Source of the DNA: a bacterium
GTDB lineage: Bacteria > Electryoneota > RPQS01
Reading direction: 5' to 3'
NCBI GenBank assembly: GCA_016703065.1
Contig: JADJCU010000001.1
Location: 806,001 to 870,000, forward strand
Length of the DNA: 64,000 nt
Shown here: positions 17,099 to 25,681 of the stretch, piece after piece
Layout: every line of letters starts with the position of its first letter
Position numbering within the stretch: the first letter of the stretch is position 1
The notes under the pieces: generated by a model
What the model was told of the DNA's origin: nothing
Database searches by the model: none
Seen by the model: only the letters and a program-made list of their open reading frames with translations
Position numbers and translations under genes: made by a program

Positions 17099-18775
17099 CT
17101 ACCTCATCAACATCAGCTTCGCCATCACGCGTTCGCTGCCCGCTGAAAGCCGCGCGAAATACACACCGCTCGGTTGCGAGAGTTCGAGCGAAAGCCGATG
17201 TTCACCCGATGCCATATGCCCGAGTGACCTTTGCAATACAACCTGCCCCAACGTATTGTACACGTCCAGCGCTACGTCAGCCGGAGCGCGAAGAGAGTAA
17301 GCGAGCGTCGCCATCCCGTTAAACGGATTCGGATAGACCGAAAGGTCGAGCGTCGTTGGTAATTCAACCGGGTCGCTCGCGGCATCCTCGATAAACAGAG
17401 AATCTATCACCGCGACCAGCGCGTCCTGATCGCCGAAGCGCGTGTCCGTCCACACGCACACCGCCTTGGCGTGCTTCGCATCCCAGCCGATGTATTCGCC
17501 AATCAATCCCGCATCAAGAGTGCCTTGCCCCGGATCGCTGAATACTTCTGTGATTCGCTCATTCGCCCGCCACGTCTGGCCGCCATTCTCGCTCACCGCG
17601 AAATAGACATCCATCAAGCGGTTCTCTGGATCGTTGCGACGGTCATACCACGCGCACCACACGCGCCCTTCCTCATCCACCGTAATCCACGGATGGAACT
17701 GATCCACGCTATACGGCTGCGTTTCATCATCAATTAAGATTGGCGCGCTCCACGTCGTCCCCTGATTGTCGCTCCGTGTATAGAACACGTCTGTGTGCGC
17801 GAAGTTACTGCTGACATCGGTGAACAGTGCGTGAATCCGGCCTCGATGCGGCCCGTCCGAATTGTCCACGGCCATGACCATATACGAGAACACCAGCAGC
17901 GCAGGCTCGATCTCAGCTTGAATCAAGCCATTGTCAAAGATTAACTCTTCATCTGTCCACGTCACGCCGCCGTCGAGCGAGCGCGCGAACTTGATCCCGT
18001 CGTCGCGATAGCTCACCCACGTCACATAGACTTCGCCGTTCGGTCCGGTCGCAACGTTTGCCCACTGCACCGAGCGCGATGTCGAGAGCTGTATCGGTGC
18101 CGTATACGCCGAATCGGGTCGCTTGCTCACAAGATAAATATGCGTGGAATCGTAATTGCCTTCGTCATCCTTGAAGAAGTGCGCCCACGCAATATAGAAC
18201 GATCCTTGATAGGGCGAATCCGGCGAATTGTCAATCGCCATCATCTGCTTGTCTTCAAAGGCGCTTTCGTCCGTCGTAAGCATGGCCCATACCGAATCCG
18301 TCCACGTCACACCGCCGTCATACGACGACACCGACAGCAAGCCGTTGTCCGTGTTCCCGCCCGCCGCAAATGAAATCATATTCGCCGTGAACACGCCGTT
18401 ATGATCCACGACCAGCACCGGATCGCTCTGCCACTCGTAGTACATCTGCGGAAACAGCGCGTCCTCCCATGTCGCGCCCCCATCGAGCGTATAGCCTACG
18501 CCAATCCGGCGGTAGCCTTCGCGGAAGTCCCGCCACACCGCCACCATATTATCCGGATCGAGTGGATTGATGCACGCCATCTCTTCATTCTGAATCTCGC
18601 CCGACTCGTCCGAGTTCAGCCGCTGATTCAGATGCTCGTCAAAGTGCGTAACAAAGCCGCGTTCAGCCAACGGCCGATGCTGCCAAACCGAGTGCGGCTT
18701 CTGAAACTCGGGCAACCGTGTGACCCGCGCAAAAGATACGGAACTAATAAGCAGTACTATAATGATGTAGCGCAT
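17099..18775 (-). CDS. Secreted sialidase/BNR-repeat protein with sorting domain
   Basis: A protein of 558 residues from ATG 18775; the frame is open upstream but the signal peptide MRYIIIVLLISSVSFA fixes the start. Repeated Asp-box motifs (TLDGGATWEDA, SYDGGVTWTDS, SLDGGVTWTDEE, SDNQGTTWSAP, SENGGQTWRANE) define a six-bladed sialidase-like propeller at about residues 40-460. The C-terminus is a sorting domain (LSVYPNPFNGMATLAYSL, then GVYFARLSAGSERVMAKL). The sialidase Arg triad is not obvious, so a binding or structural role is as likely as glycan hydrolysis. It has its own promoter at 18807-18835. Confidence 0.87.
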   Translation of the reverse strand: MRYIIIVLLISSVSFARVTRLPEFQKPHSVWQHRPLAERGFVTHFDEHLNQRLNSDESGEIQNEEMACINPLDPDNMVAVWRDFREGYRRIGVGYTLDGGATWEDALFPQMYYEWQSDPVLVVDHNGVFTANMISFAAGGNTDNGLLSVSSYDGGVTWTDSVWAMLTTDESAFEDKQMMAIDNSPDSPYQGSFYIAWAHFFKDDEGNYDSTHIYLVSKRPDSAYTAPIQLSTSRSVQWANVATGPNGEVYVTWVSYRDDGIKFARSLDGGVTWTDEELIFDNGLIQAEIEPALLVFSYMVMAVDNSDGPHRGRIHALFTDVSSNFAHTDVFYTRSDNQGTTWSAPILIDDETQPYSVDQFHPWITVDEEGRVWCAWYDRRNDPENRLMDVYFAVSENGGQTWRANERITEVFSDPGQGTLDAGLIGEYIGWDAKHAKAVCVWTDTRFGDQDALVAVIDSLFIEDAASDPVELPTTLDLSVYPNPFNGMATLAYSLRAPADVALDVYNTLGQVVLQRSLGHMASGEHRLSLELSQPSGVYFARLSAGSERVMAKLMLMR

Positions 18776-18806
18776 GGTGCTGGACCTTTCGTTAAGCATA
18801 CAACGC

Positions 18807-18835
18807 AATATACCCTTCCCTTTTCCCTTTGGCAA
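18807..18835 (-). promoter_or_regulatory. Sigma70-type promoter of the sialidase-fold gene
   Basis: On the minus strand TTGCCA (18830-18835) and TATATT (18807-18812) are 17 bases apart, with the ATG 32 bases beyond the -10. Confidence 0.6.
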
Positions 18836-19006
18836 TGGTACCGGAGTTGCTCTGAGAGGTCGCCACACGGCATCAACCAACGAACACCCTGCACGTCTAT
18901 GCATAAACTATTGTTATATATACGAATGTAAAATTGCCAACACAGAGCGTCGAGTTTCGGGGGGCGCCTCCGTTGCCCCGGATGGCTTGCCGCGCCGCAC
19001 CATATT

Positions 19007-19026
19007 TTGTACATTAAGTTGTACAA
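19007..19026 (+). promoter_or_regulatory. Operator of the toxin-antitoxin operon
   Basis: A perfect inverted repeat TTGTACA-N6-TGTACAA ends 12 bases before the antitoxin ATG and just upstream of its GGAGG. This is the usual place for autorepression by a Phd/YefM-type antitoxin. Confidence 0.6.
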
Positions 19027-19038
19027 CACGGAGGACAC

Positions 19039-19308
19039 ATGGCCAGACACTTGAGTATCACCGAGGCGCGCAACCTCTTGACCCGGCTTCCTGAAGAACT
19101 CGAAAAGACCCATGAAACCGTCGCCATCACCCGCAACGGCGAGCCCAAGCTGGCCCTCATGAGCTGGGACCTCTACCAGTCAATGGTCGAAACGATGGAT
19201 ATCATGAGCGATCCCGAACTCGTGGCCCAAATCCGCAAAGGGATCGCCGACATTGAGGCCGGACGCGTCATTCCGTGGGAAGAAGCGCGCAAGGAACTCG
19301 GGCTTTGA
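19039..19308 (+). CDS. Phd/YefM-family antitoxin
   Basis: An 89-residue protein with the Phd/YefM fold. The N-terminal DNA-binding half is SITEARNLLTRLPEELEKTHETVAITRNGEPKLALMSWDLYQSM, with the typical 'vaITRNGePkaVLms.e.Y' core. An acidic C-terminal tail (about 55-89) would mask the toxin. The start is supported by GGAGGA 7 bases upstream. The stop overlaps the toxin start by 3 bases (TTGA). It is expected to repress its own operon at the upstream dyad. Confidence 0.9.
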   Translation: MARHLSITEARNLLTRLPEELEKTHETVAITRNGEPKLALMSWDLYQSMVETMDIMSDPELVAQIRKGIADIEAGRVIPWEEARKELGL

Positions 19309-19664
19309 TCTACACGGTCGTTGTGACCCGCACTGGCGCGGACACGCTGAAGCAGAAAACGGAGAAGCGGATCCTCAGGCTGCTGGACGAGAAGATCCGC
19401 GGACTGGCACACGTGCCGGAGCAGCAAGGAGAGCCGCTGCGCGATGAATTTGAGGGCTATCGAGCTTTGCACGTAATCGGTAACCGTTACAGAATCATCT
19501 ATCGCGTAGAGCGAGACATTGTCTCCGTGTTTGTCGTTGGCGCAGGGATCCGCAAAGCCGAAGACAAGCAGGATGTTTACGCTGTCATGCGCCGCTATGT
19601 CCGGCTGGGACTGATCGAAGTTCCCGAGGCCGCGCCAAAACCGCAGAAGAAAACCCGGAAATAG
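19305..19664 (+). CDS. RelE/ParE-superfamily toxin
   Basis: 119 residues from TTG 19305, which overlaps the antitoxin stop. The open frame begins earlier, but translational coupling and the family start (IYTVVVTRTGADTL) favour this codon. The core EFEGYRALHVIGNRYRIIYRVERDIVSVFVVGAGIRK is the RelE/ParE beta-sheet. Members are either ribosome-dependent mRNases or gyrase poisons; sequence alone does not decide which. A Lys-rich extension of about 20 residues ends the protein. The next gene's ATG follows the stop directly. Confidence 0.85.
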   Translation: MIYTVVVTRTGADTLKQKTEKRILRLLDEKIRGLAHVPEQQGEPLRDEFEGYRALHVIGNRYRIIYRVERDIVSVFVVGAGIRKAEDKQDVYAVMRRYVRLGLIEVPEAAPKPQKKTRK

Positions 19665-20435
19665 ATGCCCGATACGCTGCAAAATCCGCTGCCGAAAGGC
19701 GCCTTCCGACTGAAATACGAAGAACAGCTTCGACTTGTGCCGTGGCCGTTCAAGGGGTATTATAAGACCCTCGCCGAAAAGAACGGCTACTACAACCGCG
19801 TCTTTATGCAGGAGTGGGGCAACGGCCTCGAACACGAACCCGTCCTCGAAGCCGGCTGCGGCGAGGCCAGCGACCTGACGCGCCGCGAAGTCAAGATGCA
19901 CTTCCTCGTCGGCATCGATCCGCTGCCCGACGACATCGCCAAAAACGAAGGCCTGAAATTCAAAGCCATCGGCGTCTTGGAAGACCTGCCGTTGCGCGAT
20001 TGCTTCTTCGCAGGTTACTACAGCGACTCCGTCTACGAACACATTGACCACCCGGTCAAGTGCACCCGCGAAGCGTTCCGCGTGCTCAGGCCCGGCGGAC
20101 GGATAATCATTAACACCAACTCGGTGTTTAATCCGTTCATGTTCCCCAACAAGTTTCTTTCGCTAAAATGGCGCGAACGCCTGAAACGCGTCGCTAAAAT
20201 TCAAAGCGAAGGCACATTCAGAGCGCCTTATAAGATCAATACCGCTCGCCGCCTAAGAAAATACCTGCGCGAGGCAGGATTTGTTGACATAAAAATCTAT
20301 CGGTGGGGACTCCCGGCGATGTATCGCCCGCGCTGGGTCCTGTTTCTTCTGCTATGCATGGAGCTATTGGCTGAATTGCCCATGTTCTGCGGCCTGAAAC
20401 ATCGGCTCATGGCCACCGCAAGAAAGCCGAGTTAA
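19665..20435 (+). CDS. Class I SAM-dependent methyltransferase
   Basis: A 256-residue protein with motif I LEAGCGEASDLTR (about residues 62-74), motif II acidic FLVGIDPLPD, and post-motif LPLRDCFFAGYYSDSVYEHIDHPVKCTREAFRVLRPGGRIIINTN, the Methyltransf_11 pattern. The substrate is unknown. The position between the toxin and genes for a flippase, aminotransferase and glycosyltransferase suggests modification of a surface glycan or lipid-linked sugar. Its ATG abuts the toxin stop with zero spacing, so it is probably transcribed from the toxin-antitoxin promoter. A hydrophobic stretch near the C-terminus (PRWVLFLLLCMELLAELP) may hold it at the membrane. Confidence 0.85.
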   Translation: MPDTLQNPLPKGAFRLKYEEQLRLVPWPFKGYYKTLAEKNGYYNRVFMQEWGNGLEHEPVLEAGCGEASDLTRREVKMHFLVGIDPLPDDIAKNEGLKFKAIGVLEDLPLRDCFFAGYYSDSVYEHIDHPVKCTREAFRVLRPGGRIIINTNSVFNPFMFPNKFLSLKWRERLKRVAKIQSEGTFRAPYKINTARRLRKYLREAGFVDIKIYRWGLPAMYRPRWVLFLLLCMELLAELPMFCGLKHRLMATARKPS

Positions 20436-20507
20436 TGCTCTCCGCTCGCGGAAACACGTGTCTTCACCTGCCCCGCTAACTGCGATGTGCACGAGGGCCC
20501 CGGAGTC

Positions 20508-22025
20508 TCAGAACTTCCACAGCGGCTTCGGTAGCTTGCTGTTAATGAAATCGCGCTCGTCCTTGGAGAAGCCGCGATTGACCGTCGAAAAAATGATAAA
20601 CAACGCGCCGAAAATGAACACGCTGGCAATCACGCCGAGCAGGCTGTCGAGAAACGGCTTCAGCAAATGGAGTACGCCGCCCGCGGCGGCAGCATTCAGC
20701 CAAATGCGAATGTTGCCCCAGACGTCCATGCGCGCGTTGGCGATCTTCTTCACAAAGTAATAAACAAAATTGTTCTGTGTCACAACGGCAAGACCCGTAA
20801 TCCGCGGCAGCACATTGAAGCGGTAGAGCGGAAGCAGAATCAGACCGGCGATAATCTTCAGCACGCCCGAGAGCTTCGCGAAGATCAGAATATCCACCCG
20901 CTCGTGGTTCTGCATCATCAGACCAAGCGGCAATCGCACCGAAGCGGCAGGCATGAAGAGCGCCATCACCGCGACCAGTATCCAGGCGTCGCCGTAGCGC
21001 GGATCGAAAACGTGCACAATCACTTCCCGCGCCATCACGGCCAGCCAAACGGCCACCGCGACAGTCGGGAAAAGTGTCGCCTTGACCAGCAGCCGGAAGC
21101 CGAACTCGGACTTCTCTTTGTTCGCACCGTATTCGCTGAAGAAGAGCGGCTGAATCACCGGAGCCAGCATCTTCATCGGTAGCACTTTCAGCGCAAAATC
21201 ATTGATGCGATTGGCCAGCCCGTAGAGGCCCGTCGCTCCGGCGCCCAGAATACTCGACACAAGAAAGAAGTCCGTGGCCACCGAGAGCACGGACACGCCG
21301 ATCTCATTCAAATAGCTTAGGCCCGCGAACTTCTTCATCCGCGGCCAATCCAGCGCCGTATTGCCCGGCTTCGCCGGGTCCGGCTCGCCAACCAGCGCCG
21401 ACCTGCGATAGCTGAGGTGATAGAAAAGCAAACAGCCAAGCAGTGCAATACTCTCCGCAATCGCCACCGAGGTGAAGTCGCGGAACTTGAAATAGACCAG
21501 CACGAGCAGCGCGAGCCGGAACGCATTGTAGGCAATTGTCACCCAAAAGATGACGGACTGCCGGAACATCGCGCTGAACAGGATGTGATAGACTTCGGTA
21601 AGCAGATAGAGGATCGCGCCGAGGCTGAAGATGCGCACGATATTCGACTGACCGGGGAAGTTGATCCAGCCGCAAATCGCCGGCGCAAGCACATACATAA
21701 CGGCCACTAACGCCAAGGCAACCGCAAGCTGCGCGCGAAAAACGTGGCGATAGATGCCACGGATACCGCCGCGCTGTCCGGCCGTGAATAACTCCGGCAC
21801 ATAGCGCGTCACCATGTTTGGCGTGCCGAGCTGAAACACCATCGCGAAGTTCACCATCACGCCGATGAAAAGCAGCGAATAGAGCCCGTACTCCTCGACG
21901 GTCAACACGTTCAGCAGCAGCTTGATCGCAATATAGGAAAAGACCGCAGCCTGCGCCTTGCCCAAGATCGAAAACAGCGTGTTACGCAGCGTGTGCCGGC
22001 GTGGCGGCTTGGATGAATCACTCAT
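20508..22025 (-). CDS. Polysaccharide/lipid-linked sugar flippase (Wzx/MATE-like)
   Basis: A 505-residue inner-membrane protein with about 12-14 hydrophobic segments, opening with RNTLFSILGKAQAAVFSYIA followed by the EEYGLYSLLFIGVMVNFAMV motif typical of the polysaccharide biosynthesis/O-antigen flippase family. It would move undecaprenyl-linked glycan to the periplasmic face. It lies opposite to the flanking methyltransferase and PHP genes but inside the same surface-glycan cluster. Confidence 0.88.
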   Translation of the reverse strand: MSDSSKPPRRHTLRNTLFSILGKAQAAVFSYIAIKLLLNVLTVEEYGLYSLLFIGVMVNFAMVFQLGTPNMVTRYVPELFTAGQRGGIRGIYRHVFRAQLAVALALVAVMYVLAPAICGWINFPGQSNIVRIFSLGAILYLLTEVYHILFSAMFRQSVIFWVTIAYNAFRLALLVLVYFKFRDFTSVAIAESIALLGCLLFYHLSYRRSALVGEPDPAKPGNTALDWPRMKKFAGLSYLNEIGVSVLSVATDFFLVSSILGAGATGLYGLANRINDFALKVLPMKMLAPVIQPLFFSEYGANKEKSEFGFRLLVKATLFPTVAVAVWLAVMAREVIVHVFDPRYGDAWILVAVMALFMPAASVRLPLGLMMQNHERVDILIFAKLSGVLKIIAGLILLPLYRFNVLPRITGLAVVTQNNFVYYFVKKIANARMDVWGNIRIWLNAAAAGGVLHLLKPFLDSLLGVIASVFIFGALFIIFSTVNRGFSKDERDFINSKLPKPLWKF

Positions 22026-22066
22026 GAACGAGTCAGAGAGACCTTAGTTAGGTTCGACAAATCAAT

Positions 22067-22831
22067 TTGCATCGGTACGATCTGCATACACATTCCTGCG
22101 CGTCCCACGACTGCGCAACGCGCTACGAAGACCTGATTGCGATGGCGCGCCGCCGCGGCCTGAACGGTATTGCGCTCACTGACCACGACACCATGGACGG
22201 CTATCACCACCTCGTGAAAGTGTGGCCCGCGGCCGAAATGCACCTGATTCCGGGTTGCGAACGCACCCTGTTTGACGGATCGCACATCATCGGACTGTTC
22301 ATTCAATCCATGCCCGCCGCGACAACCTTGCGCGAAGCCATCACCGAAATTCGCGCGCAGGGCGGCTTGGTCTATCTGCCGCATCCCTATCGCGAGTACT
22401 CCGGAGTTCTCGGCGCCGCCGCACAGCATTCAGACGAGGACCGCGCCTGGGCTGTCGAGCACGCCGACATCATTGAAATCTATAACCGTAAATGCACTGC
22501 GGAAGAAAACAGCCGCGCACTCGAACTCGCGAAAAAATACAAAAAATCGTTTGCCGCCGGCAGTGACGCTCATCGCCGCCATGAAATTGGCTTCGGCGTG
22601 ACCCTGCTCCGCGAACGATTTGACACCAGACAATTTGAAACGCTCGAAGCGTGGGGACTCGCCCAGCGTGATGCCGCGCGCGAAACCGCCCACCGTACCC
22701 CGTCCGGGCATTTCAGTCTGAGGGTTGCCCTGCGTGCAATCTTGCAGATGATCGGATTACTAACTCTCGCGCGATCCTTGCGCAACAGCTGGCGGCGCAG
22801 CCGTCAACCCCTTCTCGAACGCTACCAATGA
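22067..22831 (+). CDS. PHP-domain metal-dependent phosphoesterase
   Basis: 254 residues with the four PHP metal motifs: YDLHTHS near the N-terminus, ALTDHDTMDGY, an Asp/His set around YLPHPYRE, and AGSDAHRRHEIG. Homologues hydrolyse phosphates such as histidinol phosphate or 3',5'-linked nucleotides. No ATG is available after the in-frame stop at 22049, so TTG 22067 is the likely start. Its stop overlaps the HisC-like gene as ATGA. That pairing could give the phosphatase and aminotransferase steps of histidine synthesis, but the glycan neighbourhood leaves this open. Confidence 0.85.
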   Translation: MHRYDLHTHSCASHDCATRYEDLIAMARRRGLNGIALTDHDTMDGYHHLVKVWPAAEMHLIPGCERTLFDGSHIIGLFIQSMPAATTLREAITEIRAQGGLVYLPHPYREYSGVLGAAAQHSDEDRAWAVEHADIIEIYNRKCTAEENSRALELAKKYKKSFAAGSDAHRRHEIGFGVTLLRERFDTRQFETLEAWGLAQRDAARETAHRTPSGHFSLRVALRAILQMIGLLTLARSLRNSWRRSRQPLLERYQ

Positions 22832-23913
22832 ACAAGAACGCCTTCTCCGTCTGCCGTCTGGACACCATCCAGCCCTACAAGCCGAGCAATCAGGTCGCCT
22901 GGTTTGTTCCGCCCGAATCCATGCCGCTGAAACTCGACTGGAATGAGTCGCCGCTGCCGCCCGCGCCAAGCGTCATGGTAGCCGTGAAAAAGTTCCTCGA
23001 GCATCCCAACGCCTTAAACTGGTATCCCGATGCCAATTCGCACGACTTGCGAACTAAGCTCGCCGAGCATTGGAAGATCCCCGAAGAATGCGTGCAAACT
23101 TATTGCGGGTCCGACTCCGCGCTGCACGCGGCCGCACGCATCTTCACCCGCCTCGGCGATCGCGTGCTCATGGTCTCGCCGACCTATGACAATTTCCGTA
23201 TCTACGCGCTCGAAGCCCAGTGTGCCGTAACTCTCGATGGTCCCAAAGATATCTATACGTTGCGCGGTGACGAATTGGCAGCCCTCGTCGAGAAACATCA
23301 CCCGCAATTGGTCTACCTGTCAAATCCGAACAATCCAACCGGATGGCTCGTTCCGGAAAACGAAGTGGTCGAAGTCGCCAATCGCTTTCCCAAGACCATG
23401 TTCATCGTCGACGAGGCCTACGCCGAGTATTCTAACGTGACGGTCATCCCCGACGCCGTGCAGATGCCGAACCTCGTCGCGTTCCGCACCTTCTCCAAAG
23501 CCTACGGCCTCGCCGGACTGCGGGTTGGCTACATCATCGGCTCTCCCGGTAATATCGAGTTTCTAAACTTGATACGCAACGGAAAAAACGTCTCAATGAT
23601 CGGCCAAGTGGCGGCAATGGCGGCGCTGGCGGACGGCGACTATCTGAAAAAATCGCTCGAACGCGTGCGTGCCGGACAGCGCGTTCTCGAATCTGGCTTG
23701 ACCCGGCTCGGCATTCCCTTTCGCGCATCCCCCGCGAATTTCGTGCTGGTCAAATTCGACGACGCCAAGCGTATTCAAGATGCGCTCGCGGATCTTCTCA
23801 TCTACGTGCGCCCCATGAGTCATCTGCCCGGCATGACCGGCTACCTGCGGATCACACTCGGTGATGAAACTCAAATGACTCGTTTCGTCGCCGCGCTCGA
23901 GAAGGTGCTCTAA
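22828..23913 (+). CDS. hisC: Histidinol-phosphate aminotransferase-like enzyme (PLP, class I/II)
   Basis: 361 residues with PLP-fold motifs: YCGSDSALHAAA, SNPNNPTGWLVP (the NPNNPTG of HisC), VDEAYAEYS (PLP Asp and Tyr), FSKAYGLAGLRVGY with the Schiff-base Lys, and the C-terminal Arg in YLRITLGDETQM. The family transfers an amino group to imidazole-acetol phosphate in histidine synthesis; relatives act on aromatic or sugar-nucleotide keto groups. No other his genes are present here. The start overlaps the PHP gene stop by 4 bases, so they are coupled. Confidence 0.85.
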   Translation: MNKNAFSVCRLDTIQPYKPSNQVAWFVPPESMPLKLDWNESPLPPAPSVMVAVKKFLEHPNALNWYPDANSHDLRTKLAEHWKIPEECVQTYCGSDSALHAAARIFTRLGDRVLMVSPTYDNFRIYALEAQCAVTLDGPKDIYTLRGDELAALVEKHHPQLVYLSNPNNPTGWLVPENEVVEVANRFPKTMFIVDEAYAEYSNVTVIPDAVQMPNLVAFRTFSKAYGLAGLRVGYIIGSPGNIEFLNLIRNGKNVSMIGQVAAMAALADGDYLKKSLERVRAGQRVLESGLTRLGIPFRASPANFVLVKFDDAKRIQDALADLLIYVRPMSHLPGMTGYLRITLGDETQMTRFVAALEKVL

Positions 23914-23921
23914 GGCTCATC

Positions 23922-25670
23922 ATGTGGATTGCGTTTGTCTTGCGCGCGCGCGGAGCTTCTAACGGCGAACACCCGAACCGGATCGTCGCTGGCGCCTCCT
24001 GCGAGCTGGCGATCCTGCGCGAGGACGGCGACGGACCGTTCTACCCGCATGTGATCGAAGAGGAATCGAACGCAACGTACCGCTTCTTCGCCGGTCGCAT
24101 CATCGGACATTCATCGCGAACGGTGCCCAATGCGGCGCCGTTTTCCGCCTCCGCGAAAGCGGAACCTGACGGAAGCTGGATCGGCCTCGAATTTGATCGC
24201 GCCAACGGCACAGTCCGCATCGCTTCCGACCTGTTCAATCAACAGCGCTGGTTCTATGGTCGCATCGGCCAACAGTGGGTCTTCGCCAACTCATTGCGCT
24301 GCCTGCAGCGCGTCGCCGCTCCGCGCCCGCAAATTGATGAACGGGCGATTCCATACATGCTGCGCATGGGCTATCTGCCGGAGCCGTTCACCCCACTCCG
24401 CGATGTTTTCAGCCTCGGCTCGGGTATGCAGCTTGAAGTGGGCCTTCACGAGTCCAAGCTAAGCTCACGCAGCAAACTTCCCGTTCACAGACGCAACCTC
24501 CTGAGTGGCGAAGAACACGGCGAGCACGTTGCGCAGACGCTGGTCGATGAAGTCACTCGCGAGATCACGGGACTCGATCACGTGTGGATTCCGCTCTCCG
24601 GCGGCGTTGATTCGCGGTTTCTGCTGGCCTGTGCGCTCGAGTCGCTTGCTCCCGAAGCCATCTCTACCGTAACCTTCGGCAGTGCGCATTCTCTGGATGC
24701 GCGGATCGGCTCCGCGCTGGCCAAAATGTGCGGCGTGAAAAACCTCTTTCTGCCGATGGACGACCGTCCGCTGAACGCAATCCTCGATCACAACTTCGCC
24801 GTGTCGGAAGGCCTCTATTGGACAGTTCCCGACTATCCCGTTGGTCCATTCAATGACGCGCTGCCGGCCAACGCCGTGGCGCTGAGCGGCTATGTCGGCG
24901 ACCCGGTGTTCGGTTCAAAAGAGGGCAAGCTCAGCAGCAGCGAGCCCGCTGCCGGACGGGAAGCTGAGTTGATCAGGACTTACTGGAAGGCCGCCACCTA
25001 TGCCGCTCCCTCCGACGTGATGGCGCTCTGCGATCTTAATGACGATGACCCGCTGCATGTGCGCGATATCTATCGCGCGATTGTCGGATCAACGATGATG
25101 GAGAGCTTCGACTACTTCTACTTCGGACAGCACAGCGTCAACCGCACGCTCTATGCTGTGACGCCCGCGCGACATAAGGCCTTCTACGTGATGCCGTTCA
25201 TCTCGCGCGCTGTGCTCGACTGCGCTTTTGCAATTCCCGGCGCTCTGCGCCATAGCCAACGTGCCTACTTCGCCGCGCTCAAGGCGCGCTTTCCCGAATT
25301 CTATGCCTTTCCGACCACGCGCAATCATGGGTATCCCATCGCAAATCGCCGCTCGTTTCCCCTGCTCCTGACGCGGGCGCACCGCCGGATGATGCGCGAA
25401 CTCGACGAACGGCTTGGCGAGTCATTCGGTTGGCACGTTTACCATAACCCGCGCGCGAACTACGCGCATCCCCGCGAACTTCTGCGCCGCAAGCATCGTG
25501 AAGCCGTGCTCGAGGGTCTTGCCCGGTTGGATCGTGTCTCCCTGATCAAGCGCGGGGCTCTTCATGCAGTCAAGCAGCGCGTCGTGAATGGCAAAGGCGT
25601 CGATCCGCAGCTGCTGCGCGGTCTCTTGACCGTAAGTCAGTGGGTTGAAGTTTACGGAAACCAAGCGTAG
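23922..25670 (+). CDS. Asparagine-synthase-like protein without a glutaminase nucleophile
   Basis: A 582-residue protein whose second half carries the synthetase PP-loop SGGVDSRFLLACALE (about residues 223-237), the adenylating domain of AsnB-type enzymes. The N-terminal part keeps the Ntn-hydrolase shape (GLEFDRANGTVRIASDLFNQQRWFY) but begins MWIAFVLRARG rather than Met-Cys, so the catalytic Cys2 is missing and glutamine cannot be the direct nitrogen donor. Such degenerate homologues occur in exopolysaccharide clusters, where they may amidate or ligate sugars. It starts 8 bases after hisC. Confidence 0.82.
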   Translation: MWIAFVLRARGASNGEHPNRIVAGASCELAILREDGDGPFYPHVIEEESNATYRFFAGRIIGHSSRTVPNAAPFSASAKAEPDGSWIGLEFDRANGTVRIASDLFNQQRWFYGRIGQQWVFANSLRCLQRVAAPRPQIDERAIPYMLRMGYLPEPFTPLRDVFSLGSGMQLEVGLHESKLSSRSKLPVHRRNLLSGEEHGEHVAQTLVDEVTREITGLDHVWIPLSGGVDSRFLLACALESLAPEAISTVTFGSAHSLDARIGSALAKMCGVKNLFLPMDDRPLNAILDHNFAVSEGLYWTVPDYPVGPFNDALPANAVALSGYVGDPVFGSKEGKLSSSEPAAGREAELIRTYWKAATYAAPSDVMALCDLNDDDPLHVRDIYRAIVGSTMMESFDYFYFGQHSVNRTLYAVTPARHKAFYVMPFISRAVLDCAFAIPGALRHSQRAYFAALKARFPEFYAFPTTRNHGYPIANRRSFPLLLTRAHRRMMRELDERLGESFGWHVYHNPRANYAHPRELLRRKHREAVLEGLARLDRVSLIKRGALHAVKQRVVNGKGVDPQLLRGLLTVSQWVEVYGNQA

Positions 25671-25681
25671 CGCCAAGACCC

